Notes: generated by a model not told the origin, from the letters alone. Positions 34,582 through 46,001 are shown, counted from the first letter of the stretch. The stretch is 64,000 nucleotides of DNA from Streptomyces violens (GCF_000717745.1 NZ_JOBH01000027.1:1-64000); one strand, 5' to 3'. Program-made: numbers and translations.

Positions 34582-36090
34582 GTGACAGGACGACAGATCC
34601 GGATGGGGGCGTTCGAGTTGGGCGGCAACGGCGGCACGTGCGCTGACAAGCGCCCGAACGAGCAGTTGGGTTCGTGGTTCGTGCGCAGCGGCTGGTCCAA
34701 GGGCGAGCTCGCCCGCCAGGTCAACCGCCGCGCCCGGCAGCTGGGCGCACACCACATCAGTACCGACACCTCGCGGGTCCGCCGCTGGCTGGACGGCGAG
34801 CAGCCCCGGGAGCCGATCCCGCGCATCCTGTCGGAGCTGTTCTCCGAGCGCTTCGGCTGCGTCGTGTCCATCGAGGACCTCGGCCTGCGCACGGCACACC
34901 AGTCCCCGTCGGTCTCCGGCGTGGACCTCCCCTGGGCCGGGCCCCAGACGGTCTCCCTCATCAGCGAGTTCTCGCGCAGCGACCTCATGCTCGCGCGGCG
35001 CGGCTTCCTCGGGACCTCGCTGGCGCTGTCCGCCGGGCCCGCCCTCATCGAGCCGATGCAGCGCTGGCTGGTGCCCACGCCCGCCGGGACCGCGGACGAG
35101 GCCGGGCCCGAGACCGGGCGCCGCCGCGGCGGCCGGCTCTCGCAGCCCGAGCTGGAGCTGCTGGAGTCCACGACCATGATGTTCCGGCAGTGGGACGCCC
35201 AGTGCGGCGGCGGACTGCGCCGCAAGGCCGTCGTCGGGCAGCTCCACGAAGTCACCGACCTGCTCCAGGAGTCGCACTCCGAAGCGGTCTCCAAGCGACT
35301 CTTCAAGGTCGCCGCCGAGCTCGCCGAGCTGGCGGGCTGGATGAGTTACGACATCGGCCTGCAGCCCACGGCGCAGAAGTACTTCGTCCTCGCGCTGCAC
35401 GCGTCCAAGGAGGCCGGCGACAAGCCGCTCGGCTCGTACATCCTCTCCAGCATGAGCCGCCAGATGATCCACCTCGGGCGCCCCGACGACGCCCTGGAGC
35501 TGATCCATCTCGCCCAGTACGGCAGCCGCGAAATGGCCACGCCGCGCACGCAGGCCATGCTGTATGCGATGGAGGCCCGCGCGTACGCCGGCATGGGCCA
35601 GCCCAGCAAGGTCAAGCGGGCCGTCCGGATGGCGGAGGACACCTTCGCCGACGTGGAGCCCGGCGCGCGGCTGGAGCCGGACTGGATCCGCTTCTTCTCC
35701 GAGGCCGAGCTGAACGCCGAGAACGCCCACTCGTACCGTGACCTCGCCTACGTCGCCGGTCGCAGCCCCACGTACGCCTCGCTGGCGCACCCGGTCATGG
35801 AGCGTGCCGTCGAGCTCTTCGGCAAGGACCCCGAGCACCAGCGCTCGTACGCCCTCAATCTCATCGGCATGGCCACCGTCCACCTGCTGCAGCGCGAGCC
35901 CGAGCAGTGCGCGGACCTCGCCCACCAGGCCATACCGTTCGCGAAGCAGGTGCGCTCGGAGCGGGTCAACACCCGACTGCGCAAGACCGTGGACACCGCG
36001 GCCCGGGAGTACTCCGAGGTCGCCGAGGTGATCCAGCTGACCGAAGAACTGCAGCACCACCTGCCGGAGACCGCCGCGGAGGCGGTCTAG
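34582..36090 (+). CDS. nsdA: NsdA, negative regulator of sporulation and antibiotic production
   Basis: 502 residues. The N-terminal 100 residues form a DNA-binding-like region (LGSWFVRSGWSKGELARQVN, then SRVRRWLDGEQPREPIPRIL, resembling an XRE-type helix-turn-helix). Residues about 180-490 are an all-helical TPR-like array. It matches S. coelicolor NsdA, whose loss raises antibiotic output and sporulation, and sits before amtB as there. Start GTG 34582 or ATG 34603; conservation clearly begins only at about KRPNEQLGSWF, so the first 20-25 residues are uncertain. Confidence 0.9.
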   Translation: MTGRQIRMGAFELGGNGGTCADKRPNEQLGSWFVRSGWSKGELARQVNRRARQLGAHHISTDTSRVRRWLDGEQPREPIPRILSELFSERFGCVVSIEDLGLRTAHQSPSVSGVDLPWAGPQTVSLISEFSRSDLMLARRGFLGTSLALSAGPALIEPMQRWLVPTPAGTADEAGPETGRRRGGRLSQPELELLESTTMMFRQWDAQCGGGLRRKAVVGQLHEVTDLLQESHSEAVSKRLFKVAAELAELAGWMSYDIGLQPTAQKYFVLALHASKEAGDKPLGSYILSSMSRQMIHLGRPDDALELIHLAQYGSREMATPRTQAMLYAMEARAYAGMGQPSKVKRAVRMAEDTFADVEPGARLEPDWIRFFSEAELNAENAHSYRDLAYVAGRSPTYASLAHPVMERAVELFGKDPEHQRSYALNLIGMATVHLLQREPEQCADLAHQAIPFAKQVRSERVNTRLRKTVDTAAREYSEVAEVIQLTEELQHHLPETAAEAV

Positions 36091-36223
36091 CGGGCAGGCC
36101 CCCGAAAACCCCGGCCGCGATCACGCCCCGTACAGCCCGACTCGGCTCCCCCATCGCCAGGTCTGAGGACGTGATCGCGGTCGGCTCCGGGTTTCGGTGG
36201 CCCCCACAGGCGTTCATCCGGGC

Positions 36224-36259
36224 GTAACACCGCTGTCGCCTTCGTCACTACCGCGAAAC
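36224..36259 (+). promoter_or_regulatory. GlnR-type nitrogen box upstream of amtB
   Basis: GTCAC-TACCGC-GAAAC (36244-36259) fits the GlnR half-site pair GTnAC-N6-GaAAC exactly. A weaker partner GTAAC-N6-GTCGC begins at 36224. It lies about 100 nt before the amtB start, matching nitrogen-starvation control by GlnR known for Streptomyces amtB. Confidence 0.75.
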
Positions 36260-36362
36260 ACCGGGGCGCTTCTCCGGAAACGGCGCTGCGCCAACCTCGT
36301 GGCGAAAGCCGGCCCATCAGCACCACACCCGCACGGGCCGCATCGACGACGAGGAGACGCCG

Positions 36363-38149
<1,787 letters not shown>

Positions 38150-38162
38150 GCGCGAGGCGCGT

Positions 38163-38194
38163 ACCGGCCGGTTGTATGGATGCGCCCGGCCGGT
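38163..38194 (+). terminator. probable amtB-glnK terminator
   Basis: 9-bp stem ACCGGCCGG/CCGGCCGGT with a 14-nt loop, 14 nt after the glnK stop. Confidence 0.55.
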
Positions 38195-38345
38195 TCGTTC
38201 CGCGGGAGATGGTGCCCCCCTCGCCCTGCCCTGCTGGGCGAGGGGGAAGCGTTCGGTTTGGCGGGTGCGGTCTTGTGGGGCCCGGCGGGCCGGCTCCGGT
38301 ACTGCCGGGGCGCCCGGGGGACGCGCCGGTCCACTCGGGTTGTAC

Positions 38346-38375
38346 GTCGGCTTGTACGGAGTCGGCTTGTACGGA
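38346..38375 (+). repeat. 15-bp perfect tandem repeat (2 copies)
   Basis: GTCGGCTTGTACGGA occurs twice head to tail at 38346-38360 and 38361-38375. Confidence 0.8.
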
Positions 38376-38488
38376 GGGGACCAACGGGCTCCGGGGACCC
38401 GGCCCGTCTTCGGTCCGTCCTGTCGGCGGTTGGGCTCTGGGGACCCAGCCGCCGACGGCCTTCAGAGGCCCGGCCCCACCCGGCGTCA

Positions 38489-38575
38489 CCCCAGCCCGTC
38501 CGGCGTTTGAGGACACCTTTGCGGGGTCCGGGGCCGCTGCCCCGGTTTCGGGAAGGGGTGGGTCCGGGGCACAGA
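38489..38575 (+). repeat. member of the common Streptomyces intergenic repeat
   Basis: Contains CAGCCCGTCCGGCGTTTGAG followed by a GC hairpin CCGGGGC-CGCT-GCCCCGG (38528-38545) and a GGGAAGGGGTGGG tail. I recall this combination in hundreds of copies per genome in many Streptomyces. It is probably an old non-autonomous repeat acting partly as a terminator. Confidence 0.6.
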
Positions 38576-38687
38576 ACTCCACGGCAGCGGCGACCACCGG
38601 CCACCAACGGCACCGGCCGTCCCCACAACGGCCCGCCGTAACACCCGGCAGCCGACGCCACACCAGAACGAACAAGGAGCGCGCGAG

Positions 38688-41507
38688 GTGACCGACAGCG
38701 TCGAGGAGACAACAGGCGTCGGCCGGACGGCCGGCACCGGCCCGGACACGCCCGCAGCAGGGACCCCGGCCGGTCCCGGCGGGGACCGCCCCGGCTCGGC
38801 CCGCGCCGGCGCAGCCGGCCCAGGCGGCGCGGACCACCCCACCGCCGACCGGCGCACCGCCGCCCCGGACTACCCCGCCGCCCGTCTGCACCTCCTCCAG
38901 GACGAGACCACGACCGGCCCCGAGCGCCGCGCCGCCCTCGCCCGCCTCACCGACCACTGGCTGGCCGGACTCTTCGAGCGCGCCGCGGCCCAGAGCGGCG
39001 TGACCGGCGCCGCCCTGGTCGCCGTCGGCGGCTACGGCCGCGGCGAGCTCTCCCCCCGCAGCGACCTCGACCTGCTCCTCCTCCACGACGGCAAGGCATC
39101 ACCCCAAGAGGTCGCGGCCCTCGCCGACCACCTCTGGTATCCGCTCTGGGACCTGGGCCTCGACCTGGACCACTCCGTCCGCACGCTCGCCGAGGCCCGC
39201 CGCACCGCCCGTGACGACCTCAAGGCCCAGCTCGGCCTGCTCGACGCCCGCCACCTCGCCGGCAGCCCCGACCTCACCACGGCCCTGCGCACCGCGAGCT
39301 TCGCCGACTGGCGCGAAGCCGCCCCCAAGCGCCTCCCCGAGCTCCACGCGCTCTGCCTGGACCGCGCCGACCGGCAGGGCGAGCTCCAGTACCTCCTCGA
39401 GCCCGACCTGAAGGAGGCCAGAGGCGGCCTGCGCGACGTCACCGCCCTGCGCGCGGTGGCCGCCTCCTGGCTCGCCGACGCCCCCCGGGCCGGCCTGGAG
39501 GCCGCCCGCGGCTGCCTGCTGGACGTACGCGACGCCCTCCACCTGGTCACCGGCCGGGCCACCGACCGGCTCGCGCTCCAGGAGCAGGACCAGGTCGCGG
39601 CGGCCCTCGGTCTGCTCGACGCGGACACCCTGCTGCGTCAGGTGTACGAGTCGGCGCGCACGATCTCGTACGCGGGCGACGTCACCTGGCGCGAGGTCGG
39701 CCGCGTGCTGCGCGCCCGCTCCGTACGGCCCTCGCTGCGCGGGCTGATGAGCGGCAGGAGCGGGCGGACCGCGGGCAAGGGCGAGCGGTCGCCGCTGGCC
39801 GAGGGCGTCGTGGAGCACGACGGCGAGGTCGTACTGGCCCGCACGGCCCGCCCCGAACGCGACGCCGTGCTGCCCCTGCGCGCCGCGGCCGCAGCCGCCC
39901 AGGCGGGCCTGTCGCTGTCCCCGCACGCCGTCCGCCGGCTGGCCGCCGCAGCCCGCCCGCTGCCGGTGCCGTGGCCCGCCGAGGCCCGCGAGGAGCTGCT
40001 CACGCTGCTGGGCGCGGGCGCGCACACCGTGCCCGTATGGGAGGCGCTGGAGGCAGAGGGGATCATCACGCGGCTGCTGCCCGACTGGGAGCGCGTGCGT
40101 TGCCGCCCGCAGCGCAACGCCGTGCACCGCTGGACCGTCGACCGGCATCTCGTCGAGACGGCCGTACGCGCCTCCGCACTGACCCGCCGCGTCCACCGCC
40201 CCGACCTGCTGCTCATGGCGGCCCTCCTGCACGACATCGGCAAGGGCTGGCCCGGCGACCACTCGGTGTCCGGCGAGACCATCGCCCGCGACGTGGCCGC
40301 CCGGCTCGGCTTCGACGCCAAGGACACGGACGTCATCGCCACCCTCGTACGCCATCACCTCCTCCTCATCGAGACCGCCACCCGCCGTGACCTGGACGAC
40401 CCGGCCACGGTCGCGGCGGTCGCTCAGGTGGTCCGCTCGGCCGGCACGCTGGAGCTGCTGCACGCCCTCACGGAGGCCGACGCGCTGGCCACCGGGCCCG
40501 CGGCCTGGAGCCGCTGGCGCGAGGGGCTGGTCGCCGACCTGGTCCGTCGGGTCGGCGGACTGCTGGCCGGCGAACCCGACGCGACCACGCCCACCCCGTG
40601 GGAGCCCACAGCGGAACAGGAACGCCTCGCCATCGAGGCGTGGCGCACGGGCGAACCGGTACTGGCCCTCCACACTCGGGTCGAGCCGCCGCCCATGGAG
40701 GCGCCGGAGCCACCGCCGAGCGGCGCCGCACCCCGGTCGGCCGGCGGAGACGCGCCGACCCGCACACCGGGCCCCGCAGGCCGCCCGGATCCGGTTGAGC
40801 ACCCGGAACCCGCCGGGCCCCAGGAGTCCGGCGGGTCGCAGGAACCGGTCGGCGTCGAACTCCTCATCGCCGTGCCGGACCGCCCGGGGATCCTCCCCGC
40901 CACCGCCGGCGTACTCGCCGTGCACCGCCTCACCGTCCGCGCCGCCGACCTCCGCGTCATGCCCCTGCCGGACGAGCTGTCCGGAGCGGCCGAGCAGGGG
41001 AGGGACGGCAGGGCGGCCCCGCGCGCCGAAGCCGAGCCCCGGCCCGTAACGGGCACGGGCTCCGCGGCCGCCCGCCGCCCGATGCTGCTCCTCAGCTGGC
41101 GGGTGGCGGCCGAGTACGGATCGCTGCCGCAGGCGGTCCGGCTCCGCGCCGACCTCGTACGGGCCCTGGACGGCACGCTCGACATCCCGGCCCGCCTCGC
41201 CGAGCGCGAACGCGCCTACGCACGGCGCTCGCGCCGGCTCCAGGCGCCGCCGCCCCGGGTGACGGTGGCGCCCGGCGGTTCCCGCTCCGCCACCGTCATC
41301 GAGGTACGGGCCCAGGACGCCCAGGGACTGCTGTACCGGATCGGCCGCGCACTGGAGGACGCGGGCGTCACGGTCCGCAGCGCCCACGTCAGCACCCTCG
41401 GCGCCAACGCGGTGGACGCCTTCTACGTCACGGACCCCGACGGCTCCCCGCTCCCGCCCGACACCGCGACGGAGGTGGCCCAGGCGGTGGAGCGAGCGCT
41501 GAAGTGA
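38688..41507 (+). CDS. glnD: [protein-PII] nucleotidyltransferase GlnD
   Basis: 939 residues; modifies GlnK at its T-loop Tyr (in Streptomyces an adenylyl group) and removes it. An N-terminal disordered extension (about 60 residues) precedes the nucleotidyltransferase domain (GGYGRGELSPRSDLDLLLL). The HD hydrolase domain has LLMAALLHDIGKGWPGDHS, and two ACT domains follow (VELLIAVPDRPGILPAT and VIEVRAQDAQGLLYRIG). Two low-complexity linkers interrupt the C-terminal part. GTG start with AAGGAG upstream. Acts with the genes just before it. Confidence 0.95.
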   Translation: MTDSVEETTGVGRTAGTGPDTPAAGTPAGPGGDRPGSARAGAAGPGGADHPTADRRTAAPDYPAARLHLLQDETTTGPERRAALARLTDHWLAGLFERAAAQSGVTGAALVAVGGYGRGELSPRSDLDLLLLHDGKASPQEVAALADHLWYPLWDLGLDLDHSVRTLAEARRTARDDLKAQLGLLDARHLAGSPDLTTALRTASFADWREAAPKRLPELHALCLDRADRQGELQYLLEPDLKEARGGLRDVTALRAVAASWLADAPRAGLEAARGCLLDVRDALHLVTGRATDRLALQEQDQVAAALGLLDADTLLRQVYESARTISYAGDVTWREVGRVLRARSVRPSLRGLMSGRSGRTAGKGERSPLAEGVVEHDGEVVLARTARPERDAVLPLRAAAAAAQAGLSLSPHAVRRLAAAARPLPVPWPAEAREELLTLLGAGAHTVPVWEALEAEGIITRLLPDWERVRCRPQRNAVHRWTVDRHLVETAVRASALTRRVHRPDLLLMAALLHDIGKGWPGDHSVSGETIARDVAARLGFDAKDTDVIATLVRHHLLLIETATRRDLDDPATVAAVAQVVRSAGTLELLHALTEADALATGPAAWSRWREGLVADLVRRVGGLLAGEPDATTPTPWEPTAEQERLAIEAWRTGEPVLALHTRVEPPPMEAPEPPPSGAAPRSAGGDAPTRTPGPAGRPDPVEHPEPAGPQESGGSQEPVGVELLIAVPDRPGILPATAGVLAVHRLTVRAADLRVMPLPDELSGAAEQGRDGRAAPRAEAEPRPVTGTGSAAARRPMLLLSWRVAAEYGSLPQAVRLRADLVRALDGTLDIPARLAERERAYARRSRRLQAPPPRVTVAPGGSRSATVIEVRAQDAQGLLYRIGRALEDAGVTVRSAHVSTLGANAVDAFYVTDPDGSPLPPDTATEVAQAVERALK

Positions 41508-41712
41508 CCCACGGCACCGCCGCCACCACGCAGGACCACTGCGCACTCCCGGCGCTTCCGGGCGGCCGGGAGGAGCGTCGTGCTGCGCCCGGCGCACGCG
41601 GTGAGCCCGTCCCTCTACGTCTCTTCGGGTAGGCCCGGACGTTCTGTACCGTGGGGCGGATACTCTAGAAGCCGATTGACTCCACCCCCGACCCCGAGGA
41701 TCGACGACCGCC
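41508..41712. other. ffh upstream region
   Basis: 205 nt. A -10-like TACTCT near 41660-41665 is the only promoter-like hexamer noticed. No gene seen. Confidence 0.3.
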
Positions 41713-43269
41713 GTGTTCGATACGCTTTCCGACCGCCTGGCGAGTACTTTCAAAAATCTCCGGGGCAAGGGGCGCCTCTCCGAGGCGGACATCGACGCCA
41801 CCGCGCGCGAGATCCGGATCGCCCTGCTCGAAGCGGACGTCGCGCTGCCCGTCGTCCGGGCCTTCATCAAGCAGGTCAAGGAGCGCGCGCTCGGCTCCGA
41901 GGTCTCCCAGGCGCTGAACCCCGCCCAGCAGGTCATCAAGATCGTCAACGAGGAGCTCATCGGCATCCTCGGCGGCGAGACCCGTCGCCTCCGCTTCGCC
42001 AAGCAGCCGCCGACGGTCATCATGCTCGCCGGCCTCCAGGGCGCCGGTAAGACCACCCTGGCCGGCAAGCTGGGCCGCTGGCTCAAGGCGCAGGGCCACA
42101 CCCCGATGCTGGTCGCCTGCGACCTCCAGCGCCCGAACGCCGTGAACCAGCTCTCCGTCGTCGCCGAGCGCGCCGACGTGGCGATCTTCGCCCCCGAGCC
42201 GGGCAACGGCGTCGGTGACCCGGTCAAGGTCGCCCAGGACTCCCTCGAGTACGCCCGCGACAAGCAGCACGACGTCGTGATCGTCGACACCGCCGGCCGC
42301 CTGGGCATCGACCAGGAGCTGATGCAGCAGGCCGCGGACATCCGTGACGCGGTCAAGCCGGACGAGGTCCTCTTCGTCGTCGACGCCATGATCGGCCAGG
42401 ACGCGGTCAACACCGCCGAGGCGTTCCGCGACGGCGTCGGCTTCGACGGCGTGGTGCTCTCCAAGCTCGACGGCGACGCCCGCGGTGGTGCCGCGCTCTC
42501 CATCGCGCACGTCACCGGCAAGCAGATCATGTTCGCCTCCAACGGCGAGAAGCTGGACGACTTCGACGCGTTCCACCCGGACCGCATGGCGTCCCGCATC
42601 CTGGGCATGGGCGACATGCTGTCGCTCATCGAGAAGGCCGAGCAGACCTTCAGCCAGGCCGAGGCCGAGAAGATGGCGGCCAAGCTGCAGAAGGGCCCGA
42701 AGGAGTTCACGCTCGACGACTTCCTGGCCCAGATGGAGCAGGTCCGCAAGATGGGCTCCATCTCCAAGCTGCTCGGCATGCTGCCCGGCATGGCGCAGAT
42801 GAAGGACCAGATCAACAACCTCGACGAGCGGGACGTGGACCGCACGGCCGCGATCATCAAGTCGATGACTCCGGGCGAGCGCCATGACCCGACGATCATC
42901 AACGGCTCGCGCCGCGCCCGTATCGCGCGCGGTTCGGGTGTCGACGTCAGCGCAGTGAAGAGCCTGGTCGAGCGCTTCTTCGACGCCCGCAAGATGATGT
43001 CGAAGATGGCCCAGGGCGGCGGCATGCCGGGGATGCCGGGCATGCCCGGGATGCCGGGAATGGGCGGCGGCGCCAAGAAGAAGCAGCAGAAGAAGGCCAA
43101 GGGCAAGCAGCGCAGCGGCAATCCCATGAAGCGCAAGGCCGAGGAGGAGGCCGCCGCGGCCCGCCGCGAGGCGGCCCAGAACGGCAATCCGCTCGGCCTC
43201 CCGCAGGGCGGCCAGGACGCCCCGCAGAACTTCGAACTCCCCGAGGAGTTCAAGAAGTTCATGGGCTGA
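41713..43269 (+). CDS. ffh: signal recognition particle protein Ffh (SRP54)
   Basis: 518 residues; binds signal peptides and SRP RNA for cotranslational targeting. N domain 1-85, then a G domain with GLQGAGKTTLAGKLG, DTAGRL and SKLDGDARGGAAL. The M domain runs from about 300 and ends in a Met/Gly repeat (GMPGMPGMPGMPGMGGG) and a Lys-rich tail, a normal actinobacterial feature. GTG start. It ends the conserved block before the yhf cluster. No SRP RNA gene was recognised in the window. Confidence 0.97.
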   Translation: MFDTLSDRLASTFKNLRGKGRLSEADIDATAREIRIALLEADVALPVVRAFIKQVKERALGSEVSQALNPAQQVIKIVNEELIGILGGETRRLRFAKQPPTVIMLAGLQGAGKTTLAGKLGRWLKAQGHTPMLVACDLQRPNAVNQLSVVAERADVAIFAPEPGNGVGDPVKVAQDSLEYARDKQHDVVIVDTAGRLGIDQELMQQAADIRDAVKPDEVLFVVDAMIGQDAVNTAEAFRDGVGFDGVVLSKLDGDARGGAALSIAHVTGKQIMFASNGEKLDDFDAFHPDRMASRILGMGDMLSLIEKAEQTFSQAEAEKMAAKLQKGPKEFTLDDFLAQMEQVRKMGSISKLLGMLPGMAQMKDQINNLDERDVDRTAAIIKSMTPGERHDPTIINGSRRARIARGSGVDVSAVKSLVERFFDARKMMSKMAQGGGMPGMPGMPGMPGMGGGAKKKQQKKAKGKQRSGNPMKRKAEEEAAAARREAAQNGNPLGLPQGGQDAPQNFELPEEFKKFMG

Positions 43270-43294
43270 CACGCGACCGCCAGTCGCCTTCCGC

Positions 43295-43345
43295 CCCTAC
43301 AGCCCCGCCCGGACCCTTCCGGCCGGGGCCGTACGCGTACGGGGA
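43295..43345. terminator. convergent terminator region ffh/yhfW
   Basis: A GC-rich imperfect hairpin (GCCCCGCCCGGA with TTCCGGCCGGGGC) is followed by the palindrome CCGTACGCGTACGG. It lies between the two convergent stops. Confidence 0.5.
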
Positions 43346-43374
43346 CTCCTGTACGTGTCCGGCTCCTGCCCCCG

Positions 43375-44706
43375 TCAGTGCGTGCGGCTCTCGGGGCCCG
43401 CAGCCTCCGTGGCACAGGCCAGGCGCGAGGGGTGTGCGGGCTCTGCGCTGCGTATAGGACACTCCAGGGGCAGTGGAGTGCCGCTGGCGAGGCCGGCCGG
43501 GCTCAGGCCCAGCGCGATGGCCGCGGTGACGCCCACATCCGCCAGCGACGCGGCGTCCGGCAGCCGCTCGGCGGCCGCAGCGCCGGGACGGTGGATCAGC
43601 ACCGGCACGAACTCCCTGGTGTGGAAGGCGTGCCCGATCGTCGGGTCGTTGCCGTGATCACCGGTGATGATCAGACGGTCCCCGGGCGCGGTGAGCAGCG
43701 GCAACAACGCCGCGATTCCCGCGTCCACCCGCCGCAGCACGGCCGCGTACCGTTCCGGATCCTGCTCGTGTCCGGCCAGATCGGTCTCCTGCACATTGCT
43801 GACCACCAGCACCGCCCCTTCCGGCCCCGCGCCCTGGCCCCGCCCGGCCGTCCGCACCGCGTCCAGCGTGTGCCCCAGCACCTCCCCGGTGTCGACCGCC
43901 GGCCGTCGCACCGCCCCATCGCAGGCCAGGATGTCGGCGGCCTTGCCGACGAGCGTGACGGCCACGCCCGCCCGGGCCGCGGCCTCGGGCAACTGCCGGG
44001 TGTGGTCCAGCGGCGCGCCCAGATGCTGCACCTCCAGCCCGCCGTTGCGGTAGAAGCCGCTGGCCGGGGTGTCCAGCCCGACCGTGCCGCCCTCCCCGTG
44101 ACGTACGAACCCGGGCAGCGGCCCGTCGGCGTGGCCGCCCACCGCGATCACCCGGGCGACCGGCGCGACCGACCTGACCACCCGCGCCACGGCCAGCACC
44201 TGCACGAACGGTGTCTCACCCAGCCGCGCCGAGGCGTTCCAGTTGATACCCGGATCGGCCTCCAGGTTGTCGTGCACCAGCACCCGCCCGTCGACCACCA
44301 CCAGCGGCTTGCCGTCGAGCAGTTCCGTACGGTGCCCGGCCGCCCGCAGCGCCGCGGTCACCTCCTGGAGGTGCTCGGCGAGCCGGGCCACCGTCACCCG
44401 GCTGAAGTCGGCGCCCATCATCGTCTGATGCCCCGCGTACGTGTCCGCGCCCGGATAGCCCAGCGCCGCCCGGCCGGCCGCGACCGGCAGCGAAGGGCGC
44501 GGCGCGAGATCCGGATGAGGATGCACGGAACCCAGCCCGAGCGCGCCGAGCGCGGGCAGCTCCAGGGGGCGGTCGGTCGTCGCACGGTGGTGGTCGAGGA
44601 GGTGGCCGAGGGTGTCGGCCCGCACGTCGCCGGGGCGCAGCGCGCCGGCATCGGGCATCGCGCCGATGCCGAAGCCGTCGACGACGAGGATGACGATCTT
44701 GCTCAT
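43375..44706 (-). CDS. yhfW: YhfW-type phosphopentomutase-like metalloenzyme
   Basis: 443 residues of the alkaline-phosphatase superfamily, closest to phosphopentomutase/YhfW. Metal and active-site motifs: VVDGFGIGAMPDAG at the N-terminus, GHQTMMGADF (site of the phosphorylated Thr in mutases), QETDLAGHEQD and ITGDHGNDPTIGHAFHTRE. It presumably moves or removes a phosphate on a pentose-like intermediate. It is the last gene of the minus-strand yhf operon; about 93 nt separate it from yhfX. A Pro/Ala-rich 35-residue tail is extra. Confidence 0.85.
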   Translation of the reverse strand: MSKIVILVVDGFGIGAMPDAGALRPGDVRADTLGHLLDHHRATTDRPLELPALGALGLGSVHPHPDLAPRPSLPVAAGRAALGYPGADTYAGHQTMMGADFSRVTVARLAEHLQEVTAALRAAGHRTELLDGKPLVVVDGRVLVHDNLEADPGINWNASARLGETPFVQVLAVARVVRSVAPVARVIAVGGHADGPLPGFVRHGEGGTVGLDTPASGFYRNGGLEVQHLGAPLDHTRQLPEAAARAGVAVTLVGKAADILACDGAVRRPAVDTGEVLGHTLDAVRTAGRGQGAGPEGAVLVVSNVQETDLAGHEQDPERYAAVLRRVDAGIAALLPLLTAPGDRLIITGDHGNDPTIGHAFHTREFVPVLIHRPGAAAAERLPDAASLADVGVTAAIALGLSPAGLASGTPLPLECPIRSAEPAHPSRLACATEAAGPESRTH

Positions 44707-44799
44707 GGCGGTTCCTGGCGTCCGAGTCGGATGAAGCAGGTACGGATTACGGAGGGAACGACGGGGGAGCGGGGCCGCCTGCCGGGCGGCGATGGCTGG

Positions 44800-45999
44800 T
44801 CAGTAGGGCCTTCCGAGCGGGTCGTAGAGGCCGCTGAGCTTCGGCGCGCCCGAGGACAGCCCGGCGACGACGGCCACGCTGCTGCGGGTGACGAAGATCT
44901 GGGTGCGGAAGGCCAGCACGGCGGTATCACCCACCCGCGCGTCCCCGGGAGCGAGCAGCCGGTAGTAATCGATGTTCGCGGCGGGGGCGTCCTCGACCCG
45001 CAGCCGCGCCCCGGTACGCGGGATCAGCGCCTCCCTGGCACCACCCCTGGCGTAGAACCCGCCGCCGTACAACGCGGGCCGGCCGTCGGCGAGCATATGG
45101 GCGACCTCGCTCACGTACACGTATGCGGGCTGCTCCGGCTGCGCGTGGTCCACCGCGTGCAGCGGGGTGGTGCCGGTGAGGGCGTGGCCGGGCTCCCCGT
45201 GCGTCGCGCCCAGCCGCGCCAGCAGCGGCAGGGTGGCCATCGATGTGGCGCTCGGCGCGCTCAGCTTGAGGTCCGTGTAACCACGGGCGGCGAGCCGCTC
45301 CACGGCGGCACGCGCCAACGCGAAGTTGGGCGTGGGCCGAGGCTCGCCCGTATCCGGATCACACAGCACACACGGGAACGCCGTGACACCGGCCACCCGG
45401 ATCCCCGACAGCCGCTCGGCCTCTGTGATGAACGCGTCCAGGCCGTCCGGGCCGCCCGCACGTCCCGGGGCTTCCGAGCCGTCGGTAGCCCCACCGAGCC
45501 GTACTCCGCCCTCCTGCCCCGGGTAGACCGCACCGGCCGCGCCCTCCAGCCGGATCAGAACGTCCTGGACGAATCCGAGCCGGGTGGCGGCGTCCGAGAC
45601 GGCCCGGGCGTTCGCCAGGTCGTAGACGGTGACGGTCTCCGGACGCCAGGCGAGCATCTCGGGCAGTGCGCGGGAAGGGATCTGGACGAGGTGGCCGAGG
45701 TTTCCGGCCTGGGCGCCCGCGGCGTGCAGGACGCGGGCCTCGGGCGGATCGATGGCCGTGAACCGCGGGATGTGCCGCGCGATGGCCGCGATCAGCTCCG
45801 GATTACGGCCGATCTGCTTGACCACGAACCACAGCGACAGACCGAGCCGGTCCGCCTCCCGGGCCAGCAGCTCGGCATTGGACTCGATGGCGTCCAGGTC
45901 CATGACGTACGTGTCCGGCGGAATGGCCCCGGAGTCGTGCAACTCCGCCGCGAACGTGACCAGTTCCGGATTGCGGTGGAGGACGGCGTCGAGGAACAC
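44800..45999 (-). CDS. yhfX: YhfX-type PLP-dependent alanine-racemase-fold enzyme
   Basis: 399 residues, fold type III. The PLP lysine lies in LWFVVKQIGRNPEL (about residue 61), at the position of the VKANAYG lysine of alanine racemase. Later family landmarks are LKLSAPSATSMATLPLL and LYGGGFYARGG. A short low-complexity insert (ATDGSEAPGRAGGPDG) is present near 175-190. Likely racemises or decarboxylates an amino compound; the substrate is unknown. GTG start 2 nt after yhfS, so coupled. Confidence 0.85.
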   Translation of the reverse strand: MFLDAVLHRNPELVTFAAELHDSGAIPPDTYVMDLDAIESNAELLAREADRLGLSLWFVVKQIGRNPELIAAIARHIPRFTAIDPPEARVLHAAGAQAGNLGHLVQIPSRALPEMLAWRPETVTVYDLANARAVSDAATRLGFVQDVLIRLEGAAGAVYPGQEGGVRLGGATDGSEAPGRAGGPDGLDAFITEAERLSGIRVAGVTAFPCVLCDPDTGEPRPTPNFALARAAVERLAARGYTDLKLSAPSATSMATLPLLARLGATHGEPGHALTGTTPLHAVDHAQPEQPAYVYVSEVAHMLADGRPALYGGGFYARGGAREALIPRTGARLRVEDAPAANIDYYRLLAPGDARVGDTAVLAFRTQIFVTRSSVAVVAGLSSGAPKLSGLYDPLGRPY

Positions 46000-46001
46000 G
46001 G

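Larger units (their letters stand above)
38150..38687. other. 538-nt intergenic region between glnK and glnD
   Basis: No gene is supported. Contents in order: the glnK terminator, a perfect 15-bp tandem duplication, a common Streptomyces intergenic repeat with hairpin, and the SD AAGGAG before glnD. The distance suggests glnD has its own promoter, which I cannot place. Confidence 0.5.

Noticed and set aside
39099..43415. A 1438-codon open frame on the minus strand over glnD and ffh
   Set aside because: Same reason: antisense shadow; the plus-strand genes are unmistakable.
43375..44706. Naming this gene deoB (housekeeping phosphopentomutase)
   Set aside because: The family motifs differ at the Thr segment (GHQTMMGADF) and the gene is embedded among yhf homologues, so YhfW is the better call.
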